From: Paracoccaceae bacterium
Lineage (GTDB): Bacteria > Pseudomonadota > Alphaproteobacteria > Rhodobacterales > Rhodobacteraceae
Reading direction: 5' to 3'
DNA: 64,000 nt
Assembly: GCA_021648025.1 (NCBI GenBank)
Contig: JAKITO010000015.1
Coordinates: 1 to 64,000, forward strand
In this document: one piece after another, positions 17,783-26,773 of the stretch
Numbering within the stretch: the stretch's first letter is position 1
How the letters are laid out: each line of letters begins with the position of its first letter
Program-made: the position numbers and the translations under genes
Notes under the pieces: generated by a model
Database searches by the model: none
Seen by the model: the letters and a program-made list of their open reading frames with translations, nothing else
Told to the model about the DNA's origin: nothing

Positions 17783-17895
17783 GCGTGTCCAATCAAATTG
17801 AATTCACCCAGCCCCCCGAACGGGTTATGCTTTGCAAACCCTGCCCCGGGGGGCTGGGTGAACACATGAACCCTGTGGGATTGGATACGCTCTAA
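17781..17895. repeat. Palindromic intergenic repeat, full copy B
   Basis: A 115-bp inverted repeat filling the whole space between moaD and moaE. Outer arms are GAGCGTGTCCAATC and GATTGGATACGCTC, and inner arms CACCCAGCCCCCCG and CGGGGGGCTGGGTG. The core GCAAACCCTGCCCCG matches the reverse complement of the core of copy A, so this copy is in the opposite orientation. The moaD TGA is at the left tip and the moaE ATG starts at the first base after the right tip. Confidence 0.78.
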
Positions 17896-18354
17896 ATGCG
17901 GATTGTGGTTCAGGAGGCCGGGTTTGATGCGGGCCGGGAACTAACCCGGTTTAGTGCCCGTTCTGGTGCAGGTGATCCCGGCATTGGCGCGATTGTCAGC
18001 TTTACCGGGGTGGTGCGCGATACCGCCAAAGGCACGCTTGAGGTGATGCAGATCGAACATTACCCTGGCATGACCGAGGCGGCTTTGACCAAGATCGCGC
18101 AAGAGGCAATGACCCGCTGGGTGTTGGGCGATGTCCTGGTGATCCACCGGTTCGGGCAGTTGGCCCCGGGTGATCAGATCATGATGGTCGCCACGTCGTC
18201 AGCGCATCGCAAAGACGCGTTTGAAGCGGCGGAATACCTGATGGATTACCTTAAATCCCGCGCGCCGTTCTGGAAAAAAGAGATCCTGCGCGATGGGGCG
18301 CAATGGGTTGGCGCGCGAGACGAGGACGAAGATGCGTTGGGCCGCTGGGACTGA
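17896..18354 (+). CDS. moaE: Molybdopterin synthase catalytic subunit MoaE
   Basis: MoaE inserts two sulfurs into precursor Z, using MoaD as donor, to form molybdopterin. The 152-residue protein contains IVSFTGVVRDTAKG, the HRFGQLAPGDQIMMVATSS strand region and the catalytic-lysine segment KSRAPFWKKEIL. The reading frame begins immediately after repeat copy B, so its ribosome-binding region (CTCTAA before the ATG) comes from the repeat and is poor. Expression may therefore rely on coupling across the hairpin or on an internal promoter. The product would serve molybdoenzymes such as SoeA at 50523. Confidence 0.93.
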   Translation: MRIVVQEAGFDAGRELTRFSARSGAGDPGIGAIVSFTGVVRDTAKGTLEVMQIEHYPGMTEAALTKIAQEAMTRWVLGDVLVIHRFGQLAPGDQIMMVATSSAHRKDAFEAAEYLMDYLKSRAPFWKKEILRDGAQWVGARDEDEDALGRWD

Positions 18355-18356
18355 GC

Positions 18357-18689
18357 CTAAACGCCACCAACATTCATGCGCTCAATATGTGCGCGCATTT
18401 CTTCCGCTTCCAGTCGCGCGTCGCGCAACCCGTCCATTGCGGCATTCAGCTCAGCTTCGCTTTGGATCAACTGATTGCTCAGTTCCGCCTCGCGTTGCTG
18501 AAGATAGGTGATCGCCTGGTCGCGGGTTTCTTCGGCTTCGTGCAATTCCTGGCTCATCCGGTCCAGTTCATTGACGTCCTTCTGGTTTACCCGGGTAAAG
18601 CGATGCACCAGCCAATGGGTGAACCAACCGGTCATAAAGGCGACAAACAGGATGGTCGCGGTGGTGATGATGAACTCAATTCTGTCCAT
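18357..18689 (-). CDS. Membrane-anchored coiled-coil protein
   Basis: A 110-residue protein with one N-terminal membrane helix (MDRIEFIITTATILFVAFMT) followed by a basic stretch and a long predicted coiled coil (NELDRMSQELHEAEETRDQA onward). I recognise no family. ATG 18689 lies within the last codons of the upstream OmpA gene (14-base overlap), so the two are translationally coupled. The partnership with an OmpA protein suggests a cell-envelope or division-associated role. The frame continues upstream as an antisense-like extension that I reject. Confidence 0.7.
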   Translation of the reverse strand: MDRIEFIITTATILFVAFMTGWFTHWLVHRFTRVNQKDVNELDRMSQELHEAEETRDQAITYLQQREAELSNQLIQSEAELNAAMDGLRDARLEAEEMRAHIERMNVGGV

Positions 18690-20703
18690 TGCTGGCGTCC
18701 TCTGCCTCGGATTGCGGGGGGGCGGGTTTATCTGATTCCGGGTCTTCGCCGGTGGTGTCGTCGGTCTCGCTAGCGGCGGGGGCTTCCTCAGATTCTTCTG
18801 CGGCTTCTTCTGCGGCTTCACCCTCTGCTCCCGGTTCCTGCGCCGTGCTTTCCAACGTGGTTTCCGGCACCGTTTGCAGGTCAATCGGCAGGTCGGGACG
18901 GATCAGGCGGAATTCAATCCGGCGGTTGTCTTCACGCCCTTCTTCGGTGCCGTTGTCAGCGATTGGCATGCTTTCTCCGTACCCCACGGCCACATAGGTC
19001 GAGGTTATCACCCGGCGCGACCGCAACTCATTCAACACCGATTGGGCGCGGGCCTGACTTAGCGACTGGTTCATGGCTTCGCGGCCCTGGCTATCGGTAT
19101 GCCCTTGAATTTCCAACCGAATTTCACCACATTTGTTAAGAATGTCGGCCAGCGCATTCATCGTGTCCAACGCCCCGGCTGCAATTGTGGCCGAGCCTGG
19201 TTCGAACGATATCTTGGCTTCGGACTGAACCGCGGCCAGCTCGATCTCGCAGACATCAGGGGCCGGGGTCAGTTCAACCGGGTCAGGGGGCTTGCGATAG
19301 GTAATATCAAGAGCAAATGTACCGGCTCCGCCAAGTTTGGCCGCCAGCAGGGTGGCAATGTCGGAACTGGCCTTTTCGCGTTCGGATATGCCGCTGATGA
19401 CCAGCGTGTCAGCGGTGACAATCACCGACCCGTTGACCAGATAAGACAGCGTTTCCAGCCCGGCCAGAACCCGCACCGGCCAGTTGGCTGGCAGGCCGTC
19501 GACAATGCGGGTCGCGGTATACACCTTGTCCGACCCAAAACGCGCCTTGGCATAGGCATCCGTCATGTCGCGCAGGCTTGCATCACCCACCCGCCCCCGC
19601 AATTGCACAAGGCCCTCCGGACTCAGAGTGGCAGTGAACTCTGACGGGCCGGTGGTTCCGGCCTCGTCCGCTGGTTGTGGTACAACGGCCTGTAGGGCAA
19701 AAACCGGCGGCAATGAGGTTTGCAATTCACCGATAATCCGGTCGAACATTGCCACATCGGTGCCTTCTTGCGCCACCAGCGTGATATCGGCATTGGACAT
19801 GGTCACCGTGCCCGCCCCGATCTTGGCCAGGGCGCGCATGGAAAGGGCGGCGGCGCGGGCCCATGTCGGACTGGGCGCTCCCATGCCGATGGTGCAATCT
19901 GTGGCGCGCTCTAACCCGGCGTGCTTTGCGGCCAACATGATCTGCGCTTTGGTGGTGATGCTGTCGGCGGAACAGGCATCAAACCGTGCGCCATTGCCGT
20001 CGATCAGAAAACGCAGCGTAAACGGCGTGATGACCGGGCGTGGCGCTGAAATGTCCAACGCCAGTCGCAGTCCCGGAGGTGCTGCGCGGGTCAGTTCGGC
20101 CTCCAGCCTGCGCTTGGCCTCGATATCCTCTGAGATGGCGGTTATCATCACCTGTCCCGCGGAAATCGAGATTTTTGAGCGCGGCAATTGGTCAAGGGCA
20201 ACCACCGCAAAGTCCATGGCGTCCTGCCAGCCGCGTGGCACCGGGTATCGTGCCACCTGCAACAGGTCACTGACCTGCCCTTCTTTATCAATTTTGCCCA
20301 ATTGCGCCATCAGCGCCACCCTGTCGGTGCTGACCGGAATCAATCCGATGATCGAAATGCCGCTGTCGTTACGCAGCACCTCTGCCGAGAATCGCGGTGC
20401 GACGATATCGGCCTGTGCCTTGATCTGCATTGCGTCGATGATCCGTGCGGCGTCGATGATACTGCCAATAAGGCTTTTGGCGCTGAATCGGACGGCTTCG
20501 TCCGGGGCGGTGCCCGACAGGATGACTTTCAGCCCGTCCGCCTCAACCTCGGCCCAGGTGTGGCCGGACTTATCAAGGATTTCACGGACATTAATCTCGG
20601 TCCGGGTCTCAACCGCGGAAACGGCGAAACTGGCGGCAACAAGGCAAAGGCCGACCGCCAGAAGCAGTGCGGCCATTGAGATAAAAAGTGAGGACAGGCG
20701 CAT
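18676..20703 (-). CDS. Large OmpA-family envelope protein with BON-like region
   Basis: A 675-residue protein with a signal peptide or N-terminal anchor (SLFISMAALLLAVGLCLVAA). Residues 35-130 and several later segments resemble BON-type lipid-binding repeats. The C-terminal OmpA domain (about 480-595) has ISFEPGSATIAAGALDTMN, IQGHTDSQGREAMNQSLSQ and GREDNRRIEFRLI, which bind peptidoglycan. The end is a very acidic low-complexity tail (EAAEEAAEESEEAP). It probably tethers an inner- or periplasmic-membrane complex to the wall. It overlaps the downstream coiled-coil gene by 14 bases. Confidence 0.85.
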   Translation of the reverse strand: MRLSSLFISMAALLLAVGLCLVAASFAVSAVETRTEINVREILDKSGHTWAEVEADGLKVILSGTAPDEAVRFSAKSLIGSIIDAARIIDAMQIKAQADIVAPRFSAEVLRNDSGISIIGLIPVSTDRVALMAQLGKIDKEGQVSDLLQVARYPVPRGWQDAMDFAVVALDQLPRSKISISAGQVMITAISEDIEAKRRLEAELTRAAPPGLRLALDISAPRPVITPFTLRFLIDGNGARFDACSADSITTKAQIMLAAKHAGLERATDCTIGMGAPSPTWARAAALSMRALAKIGAGTVTMSNADITLVAQEGTDVAMFDRIIGELQTSLPPVFALQAVVPQPADEAGTTGPSEFTATLSPEGLVQLRGRVGDASLRDMTDAYAKARFGSDKVYTATRIVDGLPANWPVRVLAGLETLSYLVNGSVIVTADTLVISGISEREKASSDIATLLAAKLGGAGTFALDITYRKPPDPVELTPAPDVCEIELAAVQSEAKISFEPGSATIAAGALDTMNALADILNKCGEIRLEIQGHTDSQGREAMNQSLSQARAQSVLNELRSRRVITSTYVAVGYGESMPIADNGTEEGREDNRRIEFRLIRPDLPIDLQTVPETTLESTAQEPGAEGEAAEEAAEESEEAPAASETDDTTGEDPESDKPAPPQSEAEDASNGQN

Positions 20704-20791
20704 GGTTGAGTTAGACCACTATCTCGTGAGTGTTCGGCTTGGTTACAACAGGATCGGGTAGCGATCCAGTGCTCTATATGGCCGGTATCAA

Positions 20792-21763
20792 TTAAACCAG
20801 CAAGGCGGCACTAAAGAAAATCAGCGGGATCAGGCCGGTATCGCGGTTGGTGTGAAACAATTGTAACATCTTGGCGCTGTCATTTTGATCAAATCCCCGC
20901 AGTTGCCATGCCATATGCCAGCCCATGGCCCAAGGCCCGGTCAGCGCCAGAACCATCGCCAGCACCGAGGCATTTGGCATCAGGGCCTGGATCACCGCCA
21001 GCCCCATCAGGCCAATGGTTGCGATCAGAAAATATTTGAGCCACCGAACCGAATCGCGGCCAAACAGCAGCGCCGTTGATTTGATCCCGATCAGCGCGTC
21101 ATCTTCGGTGTCCTGATGCGCATAGATGGTATCGTAAAACAACGTCCAGGCGATGCCCGCAAAGTAAAGAACAACAGCAGGCCAGTGCAACGCGCCCGTA
21201 TGCGCCGTCCAGACCAGCAACGCACCCCAGTTGAACGCCAGCCCAAGAAATACCTGAGGCCACCAGGTGAACCGTTTGGCAAAAGGATAGATCGCCAGTG
21301 GCAACAGCGACAACACACCCAAGGCAATCGCTGCCTGGTTGAAAGTCAGCAGGATCGCCAGTGCCAGCAACGCCTGCACCACCATCCAGATCACCGCCCG
21401 TATCACGCTCACCTGTCCCGAAGGGATTGGCCGCGAGCGGGTGCGTGCGACCTGCGCGTCAAACTTGCGGTCGGAAATGTCGTTCCAGGTGCAACCCGCA
21501 CCGCGCATCAAAAAGGCCCCCATGGCGCAGGCGACTGCCAGCCAGGCATCCTCCCAGCGCGGGCTTTGATCCCACAACATTGCCAGAACAAGTCCCCACC
21601 AGCAGGGAATCAACAGCAACCAGGTGCCAATTGGCCGGTCGGCGCGCGACAGGCGCAGATAGGGGCGGCTGAAGGCGGGGGCGTATCTATCGACCCAATT
21701 GCCGGAAACTGCATCGGCAACTTGTCCGTCGGGCCGGTCTGATCTGTCAGGAACATCTGGCAT
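20792..21763 (-). CDS. ubiA: 4-hydroxybenzoate polyprenyltransferase
   Basis: UbiA attaches the isoprenoid tail to 4-hydroxybenzoate in ubiquinone synthesis. The 323-residue membrane protein shows RADRPIGTWLLLIPCWWG near the N terminus and the two aspartate motifs that bind Mg-diphosphate: NDISDRKFD and YAHQDTEDD. About eight hydrophobic segments follow the usual pattern. I prefer the start at 21763, downstream of AAGGCGAC; ATG at 21781 is an alternative. It is divergent from rsmE with only about 30 bases between, so the promoters overlap. Ubiquinone would also be the electron acceptor for SoeABC. Confidence 0.92.
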   Translation of the reverse strand: MPDVPDRSDRPDGQVADAVSGNWVDRYAPAFSRPYLRLSRADRPIGTWLLLIPCWWGLVLAMLWDQSPRWEDAWLAVACAMGAFLMRGAGCTWNDISDRKFDAQVARTRSRPIPSGQVSVIRAVIWMVVQALLALAILLTFNQAAIALGVLSLLPLAIYPFAKRFTWWPQVFLGLAFNWGALLVWTAHTGALHWPAVVLYFAGIAWTLFYDTIYAHQDTEDDALIGIKSTALLFGRDSVRWLKYFLIATIGLMGLAVIQALMPNASVLAMVLALTGPWAMGWHMAWQLRGFDQNDSAKMLQLFHTNRDTGLIPLIFFSAALLV

Positions 21764-21793
21764 CTCATCGTCGCCTTGCATATGTAAAACCCC

Positions 21794-22528
21794 ATGAGAG
21801 CAAAGATCAGGCTGTATGTAGAGCACCCTTTGGGGGCAGGGCAATCACTTCCCTTGAACCGGGATCAGGCGCATTACCTGTTTGGGGTGATGCGGCTTGG
21901 CATCGGCGGGCAAGTGGCGCTGTTTAACGGGCGCGACGGCGAATGGTTGGCTGAGGTGGTCGAGACCGGCAAACGTGGTGGGGTTTTGAAATTACTGGAG
22001 CAATCCGCACCGCTGCAAATGCCCCCTGACCTGTGGCTGTTGTTTGCACCAATCAAAAAGGCCCGCACTGATTTCATCGTCGAAAAGGCCACCGAAATGG
22101 GTGCTGCGCGAATTGTGCCAGTCCAGACCGAATTCACCAACGCCGAACGTATCCGCCAGGATCGCTTGCAGGCCCATGCGGTTGAAGCGGCAGAGCAATG
22201 CGGTGGTACGTTTGTGCCCGAGGTGTCGGCGTTGAAAAAGCTCGACAAGGTGCTGGCGGACTGGCCGGAAGAGCGTCAATTGATGTTCTGCAACGAAACC
22301 CTCGCCGGCCGCTCATCCACCCAAATGGGTGTCTTCGCAGCCCCCAAGACCAGTCCCTGGGCCATATTGATCGGCCCAGAAGGTGGGTTTTCCGACAAGG
22401 AATGCTCTCGTTTGAACGCGCTGCCCTTCACCCGCCCCGTCAGCCTTGGGCCCCGCATCTTGCGCGCCGATACGGCGGTGGTTGCGGCGCTGACCCTGTG
22501 GCAGTTGGCGCTGGGGGACTGGCGATGA
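21794..22528 (+). CDS. rsmE: 16S rRNA (uracil(1498)-N(3))-methyltransferase
   Basis: RsmE methylates U1498 of 16S rRNA in the assembled small subunit. The 244-residue protein has the N-terminal PUA-like part (LNRDQAHYLFGVMRL) and the SPOUT-fold methyltransferase with IGPEGGFSDKE and SLGPRILRADTA, which form the trefoil-knot SAM site. It starts at ATG 21794 just across from ubiA and ends in an ATGA overlap with the acetyltransferase gene. Confidence 0.93.
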   Translation: MRAKIRLYVEHPLGAGQSLPLNRDQAHYLFGVMRLGIGGQVALFNGRDGEWLAEVVETGKRGGVLKLLEQSAPLQMPPDLWLLFAPIKKARTDFIVEKATEMGAARIVPVQTEFTNAERIRQDRLQAHAVEAAEQCGGTFVPEVSALKKLDKVLADWPEERQLMFCNETLAGRSSTQMGVFAAPKTSPWAILIGPEGGFSDKECSRLNALPFTRPVSLGPRILRADTAVVAALTLWQLALGDWR

Positions 22529-23397
22529 TCCGCAAAGCGGTTCCCCAAGACCTGCCCGCCCTGCTGGCTTTTCTGCAACCCCGCGTCGCAACCTCGCTGT
22601 TTTTGTCCGGCAACCTGCATGATCACGGTCTGAATGCCACAGGAAATCGTACTGCGACCCAGTTCTGGATTGCCGAATCCGATGGCAAAATCCAGGCTGT
22701 TTTCGGCAGCTCCGAAGCCGGTTACCTGATGTGCGAAGCGCCGGTTTTCGATCTCGGCTGGTCCGCCGATCTGCGCCGGGCGATGGCCGGGCGAAAGGTG
22801 ATCGGTCTTAGCGGCGAAGTCGGGCAGGCCACGGTTTTTCGCGCCGCCCTTGGGCTGGCGGATCACCCGGCCTCGTTCGAGGATGTCGAGCCGCATTTTC
22901 TGCTCAAACTTGACGACCTGATTATCCCGGATGGCACAACACAATTGCGCGCGCCGGGCGACGCCGATTTACCGCAGCTTGTGGCATGGCGTCTGGCCTA
23001 TGACCAAGAGGTTTTTGGCGAAGATGACACCGCAGAAAATCGGTGCAAATCGGAACAACGCGTCTCAGACCTTGTACAAAACGGTCGATTACGCTTGCTG
23101 ACGCACCAGGACGCGCCGGTAGCGCCGGTAGCCATGACCGGCTTCAACGCCGCCCTGCCGGATATTGTCCAGATCGGCTCGGTCTATACGCCCCCCAAAC
23201 ATCGCGGTCAGGGCCACGCCCGCCGCGCCCTTGCCCTGCACCTGGCCCAAGCCCACGCCGCAGGTGTCAAATCTGCCGTTCTGTTCGCCTCTGGCCCCGC
23301 TGCCGTGCGGGCATACGCCAGCATCGGCTTTAAACAAATTGGCGAATACGCTCAGGTGGCTTTCGCCCACCGCTTCACTCTGGGAGACCCCACATGA
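22525..23397 (+). CDS. GNAT family N-acetyltransferase
   Basis: A 290-residue acetyltransferase with a divergent N-terminal half and a standard GNAT C-terminal half. The acetyl-CoA loop is YTPPKHRGQGHARRAL, preceded by IVQIGSV and followed by VLFASGPAAVRAYASIGF, the usual strand-helix order. The substrate is unknown. ATG 22525 overlaps the rsmE stop by four bases, and the stop overlaps the next gene in the same way, so all three are translationally linked. Confidence 0.82.
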   Translation: MIRKAVPQDLPALLAFLQPRVATSLFLSGNLHDHGLNATGNRTATQFWIAESDGKIQAVFGSSEAGYLMCEAPVFDLGWSADLRRAMAGRKVIGLSGEVGQATVFRAALGLADHPASFEDVEPHFLLKLDDLIIPDGTTQLRAPGDADLPQLVAWRLAYDQEVFGEDDTAENRCKSEQRVSDLVQNGRLRLLTHQDAPVAPVAMTGFNAALPDIVQIGSVYTPPKHRGQGHARRALALHLAQAHAAGVKSAVLFASGPAAVRAYASIGFKQIGEYAQVAFAHRFTLGDPT

Positions 23398-23921
23398 GTT
23401 TCATCCGCCCAGAAATCCGCGCCGCAATCTGGCGCTGGCGCGAAGTTCTGACCGGTGTTGCGGTTGGGGCGCTGGGCGTCTGTTGGGTGCTTGGCCCCGG
23501 TGGTCTGCTTGGCTGGCTTGGCTGGGTGCTGGTTATTGCCGGGGTTTCATTGGTGGTGATCGGCGTGCAAAGGGCACGGTTTCGCGGCGCCGTCGGCGGG
23601 GTTGGGGTGGTGCAGGTGGACGAAGGGCAAGTGTCCTATTTTGGCCCGCTGACCGGCGGGTCGGCGGCGATGTCGGACCTGGCCAGACTCTCGCTGGACC
23701 CAAGGATGAAGCCGAAACACTGGGTTCTGGAACAACCGGGTCAGCCGCCTTTGTACATTCCCATCAACGCCGAGGGGGTCGATGCATTGTTTGATGTTTT
23801 TGCCGCCCTGCCGGGGTTGAAAACTGAACGGATGCTTTCCGGTCTGGGCGATGAGGGGACGCACCCGATCGTGATCTGGCAAAAGACATCGACGCAAGGT
23901 TCGGTTGTCCGACTGCATTGA
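23394..23921 (+). CDS. Membrane protein of unknown function
   Basis: A 175-residue protein with two adjacent membrane helices (VLTGVAVGALGVCWVLG and LGWLGWVLVIAGVSLVVIG, residues 18-57) and a soluble C-terminal domain of about 115 residues that begins like a small beta-sheet. No family recognised, although the layout resembles short two-helix proteins found after rsmE in Rhodobacterales. ATG 23394 overlaps the acetyltransferase stop as ATGA. Confidence 0.75.
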   Translation: MSFIRPEIRAAIWRWREVLTGVAVGALGVCWVLGPGGLLGWLGWVLVIAGVSLVVIGVQRARFRGAVGGVGVVQVDEGQVSYFGPLTGGSAAMSDLARLSLDPRMKPKHWVLEQPGQPPLYIPINAEGVDALFDVFAALPGLKTERMLSGLGDEGTHPIVIWQKTSTQGSVVRLH

Positions 23922-23975
23922 CACTCACCCGTTTTAACCCCACTTCTTGCCGACAAGCATATCAGGAGCGCGCCC

Positions 23976-25346
23976 ATGTCCATCCCTCAATCCGGCGGCG
24001 GACCGATTGAACATCACTCTCAGTTGGCCGAATTCATGGAACAGGGCAGCAAGCCCAAAGATGACTGGCGCATCGGCACCGAGCACGAGAAATTCGGCTA
24101 TTGCAAAGATACCCTGAAACCCCTGCCCTATGCGGGCGAGCGTTCGATCGAGGCGGTGCTTGAAGGGCTGAGAGACCGCCATGGCTGGTCGCCGGTCAGC
24201 GAGGGTGGCAAGTTGATCGGCCTGCAAAAGGACAAGGCCAATGTCTCGCTTGAGCCGGGCGGCGCGCTGGAATTGTCGGGTGCGCCGTTGGAGACCATCC
24301 ACGAGACCTGCGACGAGGTGAATGTACACCTGCGCGAGGTCAAGGATGTGGCCGATGAAATAGGCGTCGGCTTTATCGGGCTGGGGGCGGCACCGATCTG
24401 GAAACACGAAGATATGCCGCTGATGCCCAAGGGGCGTTATGCGCTGATGGACGACTACATGGGCCGGGTCGGCACCATGGGGCGGGTGATGATGCGGCGC
24501 ACCTGTACGGTTCAGGTGAACCTTGATTTCGGGTCCGAGGCGGACATGGTCAAGAAAATGCGCGTGGCATTGGCATTACAGCCGGTTGCCACTGCCCTGT
24601 TTGCCAATTCGCCGTTCTTTGAAGGCAAGGTCAACGGGCTGAAAAGTTGGCGGTCGCGGGTCTGGCGCGATCTTGATCCGGCCCGTACCGGCATGTTGCC
24701 GTTTGTGTTCGAAGACGGCTTTGGGTTTGAGGCCTGGGCCGATTACGCGCTGGATGTGCCGATGTATTTTGTCTATCGCGACGGCACTTACATCAATGCC
24801 CTGGGTCAGTCGTTCCGGGATTTTCTGAAAGGTGAACTGCCCGCCTTGCCGGGGGAAAAACCGACGCTTGGCGATTGGGCCGACCATCTGACCACGGTGT
24901 TCCCCGAAGCGCGGGTCAAGCAGTACATCGAAATGCGCGGTGCTGATGGCGGGCCGTGGCGGCGGCTTTGTGCGTTGCCTGCGTTCTGGACCGGGTTGAT
25001 GTATGATCAGGGCGCGTTGGATGCGGCCTGGGATCTGGTCAAGAACTGGGACGCAGAAACCCGCGAGGCCTGGCGGGTCGAGGCATCAGTACATGGGCTT
25101 CAGGCCAAGGTTGCCGGGCGGCGGATGATTGATCTGGCATCCTGGGTGCTGGATATTTCACGTGCCGGGTTGAAGGCGCGCGCGCGCCCCGGTTTGGGCG
25201 GCATGGTGCAGGACGAGCGGCATTTCCTGCATGCGTTAGAGGACAGCGTCGAAACCGGGATGGCCCCGGCGGATGAGTTGTTGGAAAAGTACCACGGAGA
25301 GTGGCAGGGTGATCTTAGCCGGATATACGATGAGTTCAGCTACTGA
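23976..25346 (+). CDS. gshA: Glutamate--cysteine ligase (plant/alphaproteobacterial type)
   Basis: GshA joins glutamate and cysteine, the first step of glutathione synthesis. The 456-residue protein belongs to the plant-like class used by Alphaproteobacteria: RIGTEHEKFGYCKDTLKPL near residue 30, SLEPGGALELSGAP near 95, MMRRTCTVQVNLDF near 170, and SWRSRVWRDLDPART near 225. These are glutamate- and ATP-site segments of the family. ATG 23976 follows AGGAGCG at good spacing. It stands alone, with the desaturase converging from the right. Confidence 0.94.
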   Translation: MSIPQSGGGPIEHHSQLAEFMEQGSKPKDDWRIGTEHEKFGYCKDTLKPLPYAGERSIEAVLEGLRDRHGWSPVSEGGKLIGLQKDKANVSLEPGGALELSGAPLETIHETCDEVNVHLREVKDVADEIGVGFIGLGAAPIWKHEDMPLMPKGRYALMDDYMGRVGTMGRVMMRRTCTVQVNLDFGSEADMVKKMRVALALQPVATALFANSPFFEGKVNGLKSWRSRVWRDLDPARTGMLPFVFEDGFGFEAWADYALDVPMYFVYRDGTYINALGQSFRDFLKGELPALPGEKPTLGDWADHLTTVFPEARVKQYIEMRGADGGPWRRLCALPAFWTGLMYDQGALDAAWDLVKNWDAETREAWRVEASVHGLQAKVAGRRMIDLASWVLDISRAGLKARARPGLGGMVQDERHFLHALEDSVETGMAPADELLEKYHGEWQGDLSRIYDEFSY

Positions 25347-25360
25347 TCATGAGCCGCTCC

Positions 25361-26206
25361 TCAAGCCCTGAAGGGCTTTCTTTGCGGTTTTTGTGAGAGG
25401 CTTTCCATAAGTGCGACAACCGGCATCCGCGATTGAGCATACCCCGGTACCTTTGTGTCGAGACGTTCAGCCAGAACCGGCAGGCGGCTGACCGGAACGT
25501 TGGGAAACAGGTGGTGTTCGCGGTGGTAGAACATCAGATAGGCCAGCCGCGCCAGAACGCCGCGTTGTGACCGCCCGGCCAAGCCGCTGGTTTCGGTGCC
25601 CTGATGGGTGATCCAGACGGCAAACAGGGCGGTCAGGCATTGCGCCACGATCATGGCCCCCAGATGCAGCATCAGAAAATCAACGGATAGCCAGACAACC
25701 ACCCCGGCAAAAGTGACAATCCCCAGCCAGTCCAACAGCATCAACCGCCGCCAGCGCCGCGACCCGCTGCGCCAAGTCACCAAGTTCAGATCAACCGGAA
25801 ACCGGGGGCCATAGATCAGCACCTGCCAAAACGTCATATGCCCGCATTTGCCTTCGTGATCGCCCGGACCCATGGCAAACCGGTGATGTTGCAGATGATT
25901 ATACGCCACTGCATGATTGGCCCCCAGCATCAGCGCGCTCAGGCCGTGCATGACAATCGAATCGCCGGGCCGACCCAGCCCCAGATTACCATGAATGGCC
26001 TCGTGGTTCAGCCGCAAGGCACAGAGGAAAAACACAAAGCTGGCCACCGGTCCCAGATACCAGAAATCCGAGCTATAAAGCCCCCAGGACAGACCCAGCC
26101 AAGGCAGCGGCAACAGAATTTCACCCAAGGTCTGACGGCGTGATACCGGAGTAAGATCGTGCCATTGAACATCTTTTGGTGGCTTTTCGAGTTGTTTCAT
26201 TTCCAA
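25361..26206 (-). CDS. Fatty acid desaturase family protein
   Basis: A 281-residue integral-membrane di-iron enzyme. Three histidine boxes are present: HEAIHGN near residue 69, HLQHHR near 105 and HREHH near 230, spaced as in membrane desaturases and related hydroxylases or ketolases. Four hydrophobic segments surround them. It lies 15 bases downstream of the GbsR-type regulator and is most likely the regulated target. The lipid substrate cannot be deduced. The start may be 26206 or the second methionine, two codons on. Confidence 0.85.
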   Translation of the reverse strand: MEMKQLEKPPKDVQWHDLTPVSRRQTLGEILLPLPWLGLSWGLYSSDFWYLGPVASFVFFLCALRLNHEAIHGNLGLGRPGDSIVMHGLSALMLGANHAVAYNHLQHHRFAMGPGDHEGKCGHMTFWQVLIYGPRFPVDLNLVTWRSGSRRWRRLMLLDWLGIVTFAGVVVWLSVDFLMLHLGAMIVAQCLTALFAVWITHQGTETSGLAGRSQRGVLARLAYLMFYHREHHLFPNVPVSRLPVLAERLDTKVPGYAQSRMPVVALMESLSQKPQRKPFRA

Positions 26207-26221
26207 CCTCCTATGCCAGAC

Positions 26222-26761
26222 CTATTCATCCGGCATTTTGCTTTTGGGCAGCAATCGCGCCACCCGACCGCCAAGTTTTACCACCGCCAATTGCACCGCA
26301 CGGGGCAGACGCGAGACATCCAGATACCAGTCGTCAAACATCTGCATGGTTACCAGTGTCTCATTGATCCGCTTGCGAACATTGGTTGGTGTACCGTCCA
26401 ACGCCGCCTCTTTTTCCACCTGGTTCAACGCCGCCAAAGTTGGTGCAAATTCGCGCGCACGCCGGCCTTCTATCACCACAGTGACCAGATCAAACATGTC
26501 GCGTACCGAGGTGAAATGATCACGCCGGTCGCCAAGCTGGCGCGAGGTTTTGACCAGTTTCCAGCCTTGCAGTTCTTTCAGCCCGGTCGACACGTTTGAT
26601 CGGGCCAGATCAAGCGCCGCGCAGATATCCTCGGCCGTCATCGGTTCGGGCGCGATATGCAGCAGCGCGTGGATCTGCGCCACCGACCTGTTGACGCCCC
26701 ATTTGGTGCCCATGTCACCCCAGTGGAGAATAAAGTCTTGCATGGATTTGGTCAGGTGCAT
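26222..26761 (-). CDS. GbsR/MarR family transcriptional regulator
   Basis: A 179-residue winged-helix protein of the GbsR/MarR group. The DNA-binding part contains AEDICAALDLARSNVSTGLKELQGWKLV, split here by residue 60 in the usual position. VARLLPKSKMPDE is the C-terminal end. It precedes the desaturase with a 15-base gap and has a perfect 9-bp-arm inverted repeat just upstream of its start, which fits autoregulation. The ligand is unknown; membrane stress, osmolytes or lipids are possible. Confidence 0.85.
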   Translation of the reverse strand: MHLTKSMQDFILHWGDMGTKWGVNRSVAQIHALLHIAPEPMTAEDICAALDLARSNVSTGLKELQGWKLVKTSRQLGDRRDHFTSVRDMFDLVTVVIEGRRAREFAPTLAALNQVEKEAALDGTPTNVRKRINETLVTMQMFDDWYLDVSRLPRAVQLAVVKLGGRVARLLPKSKMPDE

Positions 26762-26773
26762 AATGCTGTCTCA

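Noticed and set aside
19565-20761. Plus-strand open frame of 398 codons across the OmpA-family gene.
   Set aside because: It lies antisense to a clear signal-peptide, BON-like and OmpA protein, and its Ser/Arg/Ala-rich translation has no domain.
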